From contig CM066036.1 of assembly GCA_033557465.1 (NCBI GenBank), forward strand, positions 584,681,574 through 584,745,573: 64,000 bases of DNA, given 5' to 3'. Below are positions 29,731 to 40,981 of this stretch, in pieces (the first letter of the stretch is position 1; each line of letters opens with the position of its first letter). The DNA is from Ichthyophis bannanicus (lineage: Eukaryota; Chordata; Amphibia; Gymnophiona; Ichthyophiidae). Below the pieces are notes generated by a model that saw nothing but the letters and a program-made list of their open reading frames with translations, did not search any database and was not told where the DNA came from. Position numbers and translations under genes: made by a program.

Positions 29731-31575
29731 GACCCTGCCCCTTGGCCTGCTGAGCCTGTTGGGGAGCTGCAGAGGCCTGATAATGAGGGTAGTGTTTATA
29801 GGCAGAGGACTTCCTCGGGTAAAAGGTCTTTTTTCCCGAACCCTTCTTCTTCTGAGAAGGGGCAGAGGTTTTTCTGGACAGCCTAGTCCTGGTCAGAGTC
29901 TCGGTTTCGGGTTCTGCAGCCTTTTCAGCCATGGGCTTGCCAAAGAGGTTTTCACCTCGGCAGGGGACATCGACCAACTTGTCCTGCACCCATGGCTCGA
30001 GGTCGGATGACTGTAGCCAAGCCTGTCGGCGGGCACCGATGCTGGCCCCGGCTACTCAGGTCGAAGCCTCGAAGCCATCGTAGGCTGCTCGAGAGATAAA
30101 CTTTGAGCACTCTCAAATACCAGTGGACAAGGCTTGGAACCGCTGCAAAGGTTCCTCGGAGAGACCAGCAGAGAACCCAGCAATCTCCTTTGCCAGGTCT
30201 CGGAGATACATGCCCATGTACAGCTGGTAAGTCTGAACACGGCAAGCAAGCATAGAGCCCTGGAAGCACTTCTTACTGAGGGCATCCAGGTTCAGGGCCT
30301 CCAGGCCGGAAGGCACCAAGGAGTGCATCTTCTGACTTTTCAGTCGATGCATGGCCGATTCCACAACCATGGATTGGTGCGGTAATTGTGCCTTTTGGAA
30401 CCCGTGGCTCTTGCGGACTCGATAGATGGAATTGACCCGCTTGCTTAACACCGGCATCGAAGCCGGGGTCTCCCACATGCGGAAGAGCAGCCGCTCCAGC
30501 ATCGGAGGAACCGGAACAGTAAAGGCCTCCTTTGGGGGAGAGTCATACTGGAGGGCCTCGAGCACCTCGGCTCGAGGCTCCTCCTCGGGATCCACGGGGA
30601 AGGCCAAGGCCTTGGCCATATCCTGCACGAAGTCCGAGAACCGGGTATCCTCCGGTGGGGATCGTCTCCGAGGTTCGGACTCCGGCGAGTCCGATGGGGC
30701 ACACCGAGTCCGATAAGTGTCGGGTGACTCTTCGTCCTCTGTCTCCCAGCCCGACTGCCCGGAGGAGGAATCGAGCGGCTCTGGTCGGGCGGGCACCGAT
30801 GCCGTCCGCCCCGACGCGGAGGGTACCGGCGTCGACTACCTCGGTCCCGAACAGGAGGCCGAGGGAGACTGTGGCCGAGGATCAACTCGAGGATCGGCTC
30901 GGCATCCGGGGTCGACTTGGATGTCGAGGTCCCGGTGGTCGGGGCAGATGCACCAGTGAGACCGGCGATCAATGCCCGCTGCTGTTCCATGAAGGCAGCG
31001 AGGCTGCTCTCCAAGGCCGTCAACCTGAGTCTGAGCTCAGAAGACCCAGCAGCCCCCGACTCGGGCCCCGACGGCATCGGGCCCAACGTCGGCTGCCCTG
31101 GAGGAGAGTCCACGAGGACTACAGTACTCACGTGGCCAGGAGACTCCATCTCGATACGAGGATGCTTGGCAGGCCTCTCCGACTCCGAAGACCCGGGACG
31201 GCTATCGGGGCTATGCGACCTGGCCCTCGAGGAACCAGGAGCGTCCACCGACGCCGCCCTCGCGGGTTTCTTCTTCCGGTGATGTTCCCGCGAAGGAGAC
31301 CCCCGCTCAGAGGAACCCCCACGCTGCTCGGGGCCGGAGTCCCGAGACGTCGAGGGCTCTGACGAGGTCCGGGCCCGTCCAGACGCGGAGTCAGAGAAGA
31401 TCCTATTCTTCTGGTGCTGCCGACTCCTCAACGCCTTCGAGGACATTTTGCCACACGGACCACAGATCATCGGGTCATGATCGGGTCCGAGGCAGCGGAG
31501 GAAGCAGCCATGTGTGTCGGTAAGAGACATAAGTTTCTTACACCGATCACACTTTTGAAACCCGCTGGTAGCCAT
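29660..31575 (-). pseudogene. DIRS gag (DA4), one frameshift and one stop
   Basis: The start at 31575 gives MATSGFQKCDRCKK. The Cys/His module (CDRC, THGCFLRCLG, CGPC) is intact. The Ser/Pro/Arg-rich middle ends at a frameshift near 30890; the frame then continues 30113-30796 with RFSDFVQDMAKALAFP and FQKAQLPHQSMVVESAMHRL. A stop at 30113 is followed in the same frame by the C-terminal GENLFGKPMAEKAAEPETET and a basic tail to 29660. Its end overlaps the start of pol by about 70 bp, consistent with coupled frames. Confidence 0.82.
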
Positions 31576-31847
31576 CGGGGGAAAAAGGGCCCTTGCGAGG
31601 TCAAAAGACCGGGCTGCCAGTGAAAAAAGAAAAATGGCGCAAACGCTAGTCACCAAGGACAAAAACCGAAAAAGAAAAAACAGGGAAATCAACTTTTTCC
31701 TCAGGGAAAAAAGAACTACGTCCGTCGAGCTCTGCGGAAAAAAGAAGACTGAGCAAGATGGCACCCTTGGGCGGGAAGGGGACCACGCATGCGTGCTGCA
31801 ATTCCCAAAGGCTTTCTTTGAAAGCTGGGGAAATGCTCCGCACGAGG

Positions 31848-31909
31848 GCTCCGTCGGCGCCGACGTCACCCATATGTGAGGACTGACTTCCTGCTTTGTT
31901 CTGGAGAAA
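31848..31909. repeat. DA4 right terminal repeat
   Basis: It holds GTCGGCGCCGAC near 31852-31863, CACCCATATGTGAGGACTGAC, and ends TGTTCTGGAGAAAC. Confidence 0.85.
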
Positions 31910-31914
31910 CAATC

Positions 31915-33995
31915 AATCTAAGTTTACCCGTTCCACTCCATTCATTAATTTTAGACCTCTACTATATCTCCCCTCAGCCGTCTCTTTTCCAGGTTGAAGA
32001 GCCCTAACCTTCTTAGCATCTCTTCAAAGGAGTATCCTTCCATCCCATTTACCATTTTGGTGGCTCTTCTCTGCACCTTTTCTAATAACGCTATATCCTT
32101 TATAAGATAACGGCGACCAGAATTGCACACCATATTCAAGGTGCGGTCGTACCATGAAACAATACAGAGGCATTATAATATCCTTTATTTTCCATTCCTT
32201 TCCTTATGATACCTAGCATTTTATTTGCTCTCTTGGCCGTCGCTGCACAATGGGTGGAGGGTTTCAACATGTTATCCACGATAACGCCTAAATCTTCTTC
32301 CTGGGTAGTGGTTCCCAATGTGGAACCTTGCATCGTGTAACCATAGTTTGGGTTGTTCTTTCCTAGGTGCATAACTTTGCACTTGTCCACATTAAATTTC
32401 ATCTGCCATTTCGATGCCCAGTCTTCCAATTTATCAAGATCCTCTTGCAATTTTCCACAATCCTTTTGGGTTTGAACAACTTTAAATAGTTTTGTGTCAT
32501 CTGCAAATTTGATAACCTCACTAGTTATTCCCTTTTCCAGGTCATTTATGAATATGTCAAATGCAGCGGATCCAGCACAGATCCCTCTGGTACACCACTA
32601 TTCACCTTTTTGCATTGGGAAAATTGGCCATTTAGCCCTACCCTCTGCTTTTTATCTTTTAACCAGTTCCTGATCCACAATAGTACAATGGCTCCTATCC
32701 CATGACTTTTTAGTTTTGCCAAAGGTCTCTGATGAGCAACTTTGTCAAAGGCTTTCTGAAAATCCAGATACACTATATCAACCGACTCACCTTTGTCTAC
32801 CTGTTTATTCACACATTCAAAAAAAACATAACAGATAAGTAAGACAAGATCTTCCTTGTCTAAAGCCATGTTGGCCATCTCCCATTAAGCCATGACTATC
32901 TACATGATGAGTAATTTTGTTCTTTATAATGGTTTCTACCATTTTTCCCAGGCTCACCAATCTGTAGTTTCCCGGATCACCCCTGGAACCCTTTTTAAAA
33001 ATTGAAGTTACATTGGGGATCCTCCAATCTTCAGGTATTACAGATGATTTTAATGATAGTTCACAGATTACTAATAGCAGGTCTGCAATCTCATTTTGCT
33101 TCCACAACAAGTTTCTTCTCAAATTCTCTCTTTGCCTGCCTTATCAATGCCTTGTATTTAACTTGCCAGTACTTGTGCTGTTTCCAGTTTTCGTCATTTG
33201 GCTCTTTTTTCCATTTCCTGAAAGATGCTTTTTTGGCAAGAACAGCCTCTCTGACCTCACCTTTAAACCATGCTGGCAGTTTTTTGGACTTCCTTCCACT
33301 TTACTTAAAGCCTGGAATACAGCTGGTCTGGGCTTCCAAGCCAGCATTTTTAAACAACACCCAAGCTTGATGTAAGTCTTTGACCTTTGCAATTGCTCCT
33401 TTTAGTTTTTTCTTAACTATTTTCCTCATTTTATCATAGTCTCCCTTTCGAAAGTTAAAAGGTAGTACTGTGGATTTCCTTACCTTCCCTCCTCCATTAA
33501 TTAAATCAAACACGATCATGCTATGATCACTATTGCCAAGTGGCCCCAACATCCTTATCTCTTGCACCAGATCTGTTGTTTCACTAAGGACTAGGTCCAA
33601 TATGGCTTCCCCTCTGGTTGGTTCATGAACCAGCTGCTCCAAGAAGCAGTCATTTATTTCATCTAGAAACTTTATCTCCCTAGCATGTCCTGCCGTGACA
33701 CTGACCCAGTCAATACCGGGGTAATTGAAATCACCCATTATTATTACTGTTCTGTAACTTTTGTTAGCTTCCCTGGTTTCTTTGAGCATTTGTTCATTCT
33801 GGCCAGGCAGTCGATAGTACAACCCCACTGCCATCGCTTTCCCCTTTTTACATGGAATTTCAATTCATAGAGATTCTACAGAAAATTTTGTTTCCTGCAA
33901 ATCTTTAATCCTTTGTGACTCAGTGCCCTCTCTGAAGAGCACAACCCCTCCACCAATTTGATCAGCTCTATCATTAAGATACGGTTATATACGTT
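31915..33995 (-). mobile_element. CR1 LINE, 5' truncated
   Basis: It holds parts of the endonuclease, the reverse transcriptase and the C-terminus of a CR1-type ORF2 on the minus strand. The 5' end at about 33995 cuts into DC2 recombinase sequence; the 3' end meets DA4 at about 31915 before the usual CR1 3' UTR. Confidence 0.85.
31951..33834 (-). pseudogene. CR1 ORF2 remnant (endonuclease and reverse transcriptase)
   Basis: From the 5' side: the endonuclease C-terminal part with IMGDFNYPGIDW and GNSDHSMIVF (33301-33834); the RT N-part with VTSIFKKGSRGDPGNYR and DGQHGFRQGRSC (32817-33122); RT motif A as IVYLDFQKAFDKVAHQ and the SGVPEGSVLDPL block (32546-32878); WASKWQMKFNVDKCKVMHLG (32136-32450); and the C-terminal [19 protein letters not shown] (31951-32139). 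The FADD-type box falls in a damaged part. Frameshifts between blocks show it is dead. Confidence 0.85.
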
Positions 33996-35281
33996 GCTGC
34001 CTGACAAATGTCTGCAGGGGCCACCGAGCTTCGATCCGCCCATGAGGACGCTAGTGCATGAGTATAATGGGCGCGCAAACCCTCTGGAACTGACCAGTTC
34101 CACAACAGATACGCCAAGGCAATGACCTTCTTAACACTAGAAGCCCCAAAGTGCATCAATTGACGCAAATGCATCTTTGAAGTTGTATACCAGCGCCACT
34201 GCTAGAACCATGTCAGTCATGTTCCATGACTTTGTTAGCAAGGTCAAGATGTTCAAATATGTGCATCGAAAATTAATGACAGATGCACCACAAAGCGGGA
34301 AAATGTATTTATACGAAGAAGCCCCAAAGTACGTCAATTGACGCACTCAATTGTCTTGGATACATCAATTGATGTACTTTGGGGCTTCTAGGTATAAATT
34401 CGTGTTCCCACTAGGTGGCGCATCTCAATCACTGTTTACAGTTTTACTCCGACATTACAAACAATAAACACACGATGACGTCATGTAATGACGTCACATA
34501 CTGCACGTATTTAACAAATAAGTAACTTCACATTAATTCACATCTGCATTTCATGCTAAACACAGTCATCGTGATAATGCGTCAATTGACGCACTTTTGG
34601 GTTTCTAGATTAAATTCCTTTTGGGGCTTCTAGTGTTAATCCAGCACTCCAATGCAGACTTAGCTGCTGCGTTACACTTGCATGGGCCAGAAATCAGCAC
34701 AAAATGATGGTCGGACTTAGAAAAGTCAGGAAAGTCATTTGTAAGAACCGGATTAACACCTTACGGACATTCACAGGGTGAAGATCCTTATCCTTCCCCT
34801 GACACTGCTTCTTAGAGAAGGAGGGCAGGAAGCCACCTGGTTCACATGAAAGGGAGAAATCACCTTAGGCAAGAAGGAAGTCAATGGAAACGGCCTCCTC
34901 TGAAACCGACAGATAAGGATATCTGCAAGACAGAGCCTGCAACTCGGATATCTGCCCTGCGGAACAAATTGCGACCAAGAAGACTGTCTTAAACATCAAA
35001 CCCTTCAGAGTAGCACACTTCAACAGCTCAAAGGGCTCCAACGTCAGGGCACTGAGCAACAGACACAGATCCCAGAAAAGGATCACAGACCGGAGGGGTG
35101 GATGCAGATTCCGAACTCCCTGAAGAAAGCACGAAACATCCGGCTGTAAGGCTAGTGACTTACTAGCCACTGGACCACTGAAACAGGCCAAAGCTGATGC
35201 TTGAACTTTCAGGGAGCTAAGAGAAAAGCCCTTCTCCAGAACTTCCTGCAGAAAGGTCAGCAAAGATGGCACCTTGGCCAC
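33996..35281 (-). pseudogene. DIRS tyrosine recombinase remnant (DC2)
   Basis: The frame 34865-35281 holds core-binding and early catalytic sequence with ICSAGQISELQALS, where the first catalytic Arg (SARRISEL in other copies) is Gln. The piggyBac-like element intervenes. At 33996-34130 the segment RAHYTHALASSWADRSS followed by APADICQAATY corresponds to HxxR box and the following helix of families A and B, with the box degraded. The Tyr is absent because CR1 truncates the gene. Confidence 0.65.
34135..34635. mobile_element. piggyBac-like non-autonomous element (TTAA target)
   Basis: The 501-bp element is flanked by TTAA at 34131-34134 and 34636-34639 and bounded by inverted CACTAGAAGCCCCAAA and TTTGGGGCTTCTAGTG. 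TTAA duplication is diagnostic of piggyBac. An internal palindrome at about 34317-34392 repeats AGAAGCCCCAAAGTAC in both directions with ATCAATTGAT/TCAATTGA words, which suggests a second copy of the ends inside. No transposase is encoded. Confidence 0.8.
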
Positions 35282-35315
35282 CTCAGGAACCAGCTGCTAT
35301 GTGCTGCACTATTTC

Positions 35316-36420
35316 TCAAAGAGGCACCAGACCCACATGTATGCCAAGTTTGTAGACTTCCTCTGGGTTCCGACAGAGTGGAAAGCACCGCTGGAGAGAA
35401 GCAGCCCTTATACGCTGTCTCCTTTCAAGAGCCAACCTGTAAGAGAGAAGGGAGCCAGGTCTTCCAGTATAATCTGGATCCAGAGAGTGCCAACTGAGGA
35501 AGTTCACTTCCACAATGTCTACCACAACAATGAGCTGAGACAACAAAGCTAGGAGGTTCTTCTCCACCCAAACAGGAAAGCCATCTCCAGGGCTACCCCG
35601 GCACTCCTTCTGCTGCCTTGCCAATAAAATAAGCAACCACCGTGGTATTTTCTGATAATACCCGAACCACTCAACCCTCGACCAGGGGCCGGAAATGCAG
35701 AACAGACAGCCTGATGGCCCTCGCCTCAAGGCAGCTGATGGACCACATCAGCTCCCTGGGGTTTCAACAGCTCTGGGCCATGCGGTCTTGACAATGGGCT
35801 CCCCAGCCTGAGACTGGCATCTGTCATCAGAAATATCCACGAGAAATTGTCCAGAGGCACGCCCTTCCTCAGATGACAGGGTTGCCACCATCACCGGAGG
35901 CTGGCCTTCACCTAACTTTGGAGACCATCTTTGGGGCAGTGGAGTGTCCGAATGGAAGGGCAGCAAACTTAATGTGAGAGCCAAGCACAGCAAAACGCAG
36001 ATACATTTGTTGTTCATCCCGGATCGGGATATGAAAATACACTTCGGCGAAATCCAGAGATGCTATGAACTTCCCTTGGTGCACTGCTTGAATCGTAGAT
36101 CACAAAGTTTCCATCCAGAAGCGCAGGACACATTCGTTGAAACTCTTGAGATCCAGAATGGGTCGGAAGGATCCATCCTTTCTCAGCACCACAAAATAGA
36201 TAGAATACCTGCCCTTGCCCCGATCATCCAGGGGAATGGGTACCACTGCCTTCAGAAGCAGCAACTTTTCCAAGGTGATCTGTACAGTGGTCCTTTTGTT
36301 TGCAAACTCACAGGGGGAGATGACAAAAATGTCAGGGATTGGCTCGTTGATTCAAAGACATAGCCATATTGAAAAGTGTCTAGCACCCAACGATCCTTAG
36401 TGACCATAGCTTATTCCTGA
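35316..36420 (-). pseudogene. DIRS RT and RNase H remnants (DC2)
   Basis: RT blocks FRPILDLKSFN and, after one TGA, FIASLDFAEVYFHIPI (fingers and motif A) are readable at about 36030-36170. The sequence then passes to an RNase H-like part near 35750-35950 and a segment with WVEKNLLALLSQLIVVVDIVE (about 35450-35570). The YxDD part of RT seems to be deleted. Confidence 0.6.
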
Positions 36421-36899
36421 AAGAGGAGGCAAAGCATGACCCCGACAGGAGGAAACAGGGAATGGGTCCCCAAACCTTCACTGCGCAGCCCGGAAATGTT
36501 CCTGCACCCACACGCTCCACGAAAGGATAGAGAACAAGTCTGAAATCCGGAAGAAGAGGGGAAGAAGGGCTTTCCAGGCCAGTAGTGATGGGAGTTCTGA
36601 GACCCCCAGGAATCTGATCAGCATGCCCGCAAGGAGTGATTGGAGACTAATGGAAAAGAGGCTCCTGCCTGCTTAACAGGCCCCCTGGATCTGTCCTACA
36701 GAATACTTCATCTTGCCCAGGTCCTTCACCAGCTTCTCCAAATCAGCCCAAAAACAAGCTTTTCTTTAAAGGCTTGTTGGGTCAACCCAGCTTTGGAAGA
36801 TGTGTCTGATGCACAGTGTCTGAACCAAATCTAATGCCGTGTCACCATCGACAGGGCACTATCCCTAGCCGCTAGACATACCAGGTCATACATGGTATC

Positions 36900-38000
36900 A
36901 GAGAGGAAGGCCGTAGCTAGCTCCTAAAGTGGAGTAGTATCATCTGGTGGAGGAGACGGAATCCACTGGAGCAGGGCTCGAGATATCAGGCCTGCACATA
37001 CCGCCAACTGAAGAATAGCAGCCGCCATGGTGAACTGGTTATTCAACAACGAATTCACCTTTCGGTCCCGAAAATCCTTCAAGGACAATCTGCCTTCCAC
37101 AGGGATGGTGGTTCGTTTGATATGCCGTGACCTGCACATCCACCTTGGGAATATGAAATCACACAACGCACTCCTTCTCTGGGAGAAGGTACATCTTTTT
37201 ATATACGCTTAAGTCCCTTAGGTGGAGAGTCAGGGGACTTTCACTCCAACTGGATTATATCCTTGATCACCTCTGAGAATGGGAAGACAGTAGTGGAAGC
37301 ACCTTCAGTTCCAGCTCTGTGCCTGGGGCATCCACCAAGCTCAAGGTGAATGAGACTCTGCCAATCAATGCCACCAGATGTATGACACCGGCCTCTTCAC
37401 AATCCTCCAAAAGTGAGAGTACTTCTTTGTCCACATCAGAGTCCAGAATTGAGGCATCTGAATCCAAGTCATGGTCCAAATCTCAGAGAGATCCCAGCTG
37501 ATCCCCATCTCCAGGGAGCGCCCTTTGCCGGGGATGCGTAGTCATAGGCAATCAAACAGGGCTTCCATTCTCAGCCTGCCCCTCACGAGACTACGCTCGG
37601 GGGAACCCAGAGATCGCAGGGTCTGAATTTCTATGCCACAATGACCAGGCCTGTTGTAAAAAGGAAAAGAATTTCTAGGGAGGACAATTTGGACTCTGGA
37701 AGCTTTCTTGTGAAAATTACCACTCCTACACCAGGGAACATGGCCACTGTCGATCCCCTAGACAATAGGGAGCGACCCACAGAATGGTAGTCAGAAGCTC
37801 CGGCCGGCTGGTCATCCACAGCACTACCCGCTATCTCCTACCCTGAGGCAGGCAAGGCCAGACTAACTGCAACCCACGGCTGAAAGAGGGGGATCAAACC
37901 CTCCAGTGATGACTCAGAAGCTGCCATGCAAGAAGAGTAGAGATCAGAAGCCAAAGAGGAGGCACCTCGCTTCCCACAGGCCAATGTTTCCTGAAAGAGG
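36900..38000 (-). pseudogene. Gag-like blocks of DC2
   Basis: The frame 36924-37166 reads SRHIKRTTIPVEGRLSLKD, then FRDRKVNSLLNNQFTMAAA, which resembles the conserved part of gag in divergent vertebrate DIRS elements. An acidic piece (DSDASILDSDVDKEVLSLLE, 37267-37479) lies upstream. No continuous frame remains; the borders are approximate. Confidence 0.5.
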
Positions 38001-38920
38001 ACATAGAGAGTTAAGGCAAGTATCACAACAGTGCATGCTAAAGCTGTGGTTGCCAGACAGGTGCATGTTAACAGCGCTTACACAGCAACGTGCATTGCGG
38101 ACACTTGGATAGGAATGCTCATAGGAACTGCTCGGGTGGAATACACACAAGGACCACACAACAGCCAGGCTCACAATAGTAGAAACATTATTAAAGCGTG
38201 CAGAAAAAGGTGAGAAAACTCCCAAACTGCGCCAATGGTCACCAGCGGTCTACCATAAATTGCACCCCAGACAGATGGAATTGGGAGCCCCCAAGGACAA
38301 TGATGAGGTCAAGCCTTGGTACTCACCCCTTGAGAACCTCAGGCAGAAATCCGTGTTGGGCTCAGCTCTACACCCCTGAAACCTTTTCTCTAGCTTTGCA
38401 GGCAGATTCCCCAGAGAGCCTTCTACAGTCTTCAGGAGAGAACAAGGGGGACAGAGGAGGAAAGAGGGGGTACTAAAGTTGTTTGAAGCTGCTGAACTCC
38501 TCCAATCCTTTCAATTTTCTGGGTGTTAAACAGGCTCTTATGATAAGAGGGTGGAGCTGAACCAACTTCTCCTTCTCCTATGGCTTTCGAAAAGACTGAA
38601 GTCTAGTGGAGCCTCCCACATCGCACTTAGTTGAGAGAGTCACCCTCAAGGTGGTCATTCACGAGCATTTAAATCAATCTTTTCCTCTCAATTATTCAGT
38701 TTTTCTTCAGAGTGGAGAAAATCCATCTACCATCTGCTGAAGACAAAGAAGTACTTAAGAGCCCTCTGGTAGCTAAGGCAGATAGAAGCATGGGAGTGAT
38801 GTCATTGAAACCTGGGCTTTTCATTGGTTCTTTGTCTCAACCAATCCGATGGTATGGGAACACAATTCACTTGTCTGTACTGCTCAAGAATGACAATATG
38901 CAATTAGCAATGGTAAAGAC

Positions 38921-39490
38921 CACCATAGGAGGTGCTGGGGATGGAGCAGGCTTGCAGAAATACTGTACATGCAGGGATTTCATTTTCAAATTTCAATCCC
39001 CACACCTGCATCATTAGGATTTCCCCACCCCATATATTCCATGTGCAGAATATGTGTGGAAAAACAGTTTTCCTGCACCAGCTAGCTTGCAAGCCTATGA
39101 ACTTGGTGGGAAGGCTGAAAATTGCCTTCTTTAAGAATAGAAATGCAGAGGCCAATAGTCAGCCAAGCATTAAATCAATGGGGCCGTGGCTCCGATAACG
39201 ATCGGAAACCGCTACCGCGGCTTTGTAAACAAGCCCCTATGTGTTTAGGTGAAATGTAACTTTAAATACATAACTTATCATTTTCAATATTCACAATTTT
39301 AAATATTGGCCAAAATAAATTTTAACACCATGGCTGCCACTCAATATCTGTACTGTGTGGCTATTACCTGGATAATTGCTGTCATTATTTGGATAACGGC
39401 GATTTTCAGCCACTTTCCAGACAGCACTTAGGACATTCTTCTTGTTGTGCTAAGTTATCCAGACAGCTTATCTGGTGAGCAGCTGAAAAA
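38921..39490. other. Unassigned spacer before DA5
   Basis: About 570 bp without a supported gene or repeat. It contains an AT-rich part (39240-39340) with no clear coding signal. Confidence 0.4.
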
Positions 39491-39838
39491 GCGTAGTTAC
39501 TCACCTGTAACAGGTATTCTCCGGGTACAACAGAAATCAGTCCTCACATATGAGTGACATCGGCACCGATGGAGCCTTTGCGGAAGCATCCCCCCAGGTT
39601 TCAAAGAAAGCCTTTGGGAAATGCCACCACGCATGTATAGTCTCCATCCCGCCATGGGTGCCAGACAGGCAGATGACATAGCTAAGAGACGGCAAAAACA
39701 AGATGGTAAAGGAGCAACTCCAAGGGGAGGAGGGAGGGTTGTGAGGACTGATTCCTGCTGTCCCCAGAGAACACCTGTTACAGGTGAGTAACTACGCTTT
39801 CTCCGGGAACAAGAAGGAAGTCAGTCCTCACATAAGGG
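39491..39838. repeat. DA5 left terminal repeat plus internal complementary region
   Basis: The left repeat starts at 39491. The internal region at 39741-39838 joins complements of left and right ends (GTGAGTAACTACGC then TTTCTCCGGGAACAAG). Confidence 0.8.
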
Positions 39839-40007
39839 ACTCCCCAGCTACAGGCTACCGAAAGCCCATAGCAAAAACAGGGCTCCCTCAAGGGGAGCTA
39901 CAAGCAGGAGAAATCGTGTCTGTATACAGACCACAGTAGGATACCTGTGTCCGATGAAGCAAGCACTCCAGTAGCCTGAACACAGAAGGGTCGGATGGAG
40001 GAGTTGC

Positions 40008-40960
40008 CTAAATCCCGAAAAGATTACGGAGCACAGCCTGGCCGAAGGCACTGTCCCGCCGGGACTCTCTTTCCAGGCAGTAATGGGCTGTGAAAGAACG
40101 GATTGAAGACCAGGTGGCGGCCTGGCAGATGTACACCATCGGGACAGAGCGCAAGTTTACCACCGAAGCCGCCATAACCCTGACACGGTGCTCTGTGATG
40201 CGACCTTCCAGCGGGAGCCTCGCCTGTTCATAAGCAAGGGCGATACAGTCCACCACCCATGTGGACAGCGTATGCTTGGTCACCGCCTACCCCAGCCTAC
40301 TGGGGTCGTAGGAGATGAAAAGCTGAGAAGCTCTGCAGTGGCCTTGAGTGCATTGGATGTAGAAGGACAAAACCCTCTTACAGTCCAATGTGTGAAGGAC
40401 CATCTCCGCCCGATTGCAGTGAGGTCTTGGGAAGAAGGTAGGGAGCACCAATTCCTGATTAAGATGGAAGGGCGACACTACCTTGGGCAGGAACTTGCAC
40501 CACCCTGTTCTTGTAGAACCTGGTATAGGTCGCCTCTGCCACAAGTGCTTGGAGCTCACTAACTCTGCAAGAGGAGGTGAGCGAGACCAGGAAAACTACC
40601 TTCAAAGAGAGGTAGCGAAGGTGGCAAGTAGCCAGAGACTCGAAGGGTGGGCGAGTGAGCTGCCCCAAAACAACGTTGAGGTTCCATTCAGTCGCAGGAA
40701 CAGGCTCTGAAAGAAGCGGGTCACCAAAGGCTGAATCCGAGAGGGGATTACCATCCACCAGATGGTGTTGCGCCACCAGAGCACTAAAGTGCAGTCGGAC
40801 GGAGTTAGACTTGAGCCCGAAATGGGAGAAGTGGAGAAGGCACTGCAACACCAAAGCAACCAGGTAGGAGAAGGGATCTGCCCAAAGGTTTGAAGCACCA
40901 AACAGAGAACCTGTGCCACTTGAGGGCATACCTTCCTAGTAGAGGCCTGGCGAGAGGCCA
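40008..40960 (-). pseudogene. DIRS tyrosine recombinase (DA5)
   Basis: Pieces in three frames cover the core-binding domain (LQCLLHFSHFGLKSNSVRLH, 40459-40929) and the first catalytic site, where SARRVSEL reads SSCRVSELQALV so the Arg position is shifted or changed. A middle part follows (40287-40559), then the C-terminal part (40008-40283) with an intact HxxR box (TEHRVRVMAAS) and Tyr (FTAHYCLERES), ending QAVLRNLFGI. Confidence 0.75.
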
Positions 40961-40981
40961 GTAGAATGAGAGGGGCCAGAG

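Larger units (their letters stand above)
24033..31909 (-). mobile_element. DIRS retrotransposon DA4 (family A), complete but split by hAT
   Basis: The left end begins AGTAGTTACTCACC at about 24033 and the right end finishes at about 31909. Excluding the 2.18-kb hAT insertion and its duplicated target, the element is about 5.7 kb, the same as DB1. Gag, pol and recombinase are all present. Pol needs only one stop to be reverted and the recombinase is broken mainly by the hAT and one stop. It is the best guide to the family A layout. Confidence 0.9.
33996..38920 (-). mobile_element. DIRS retrotransposon DC2 (family C), divergent and decayed
   Basis: A third DIRS family on the minus strand: recombinase remnant (33996-35281), RNase H and RT remnants (35316-36420), gag-like blocks (about 36430-38000) and a right-end region sharing sequence with DC1 (about 38720-38920). 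The CR1 5' end truncates its left side inside the recombinase just before the catalytic Tyr. A piggyBac-like element interrupts the recombinase. Confidence 0.65.

Noticed and set aside
30532..31362. 276-codon plus-strand open frame
   Set aside because: Antisense of the DA4 gag, explained by the same composition effect.
38932..39198. 88-codon plus-strand frame
   Set aside because: No similarity to any family I know and no neighbours or splice sites to support it.
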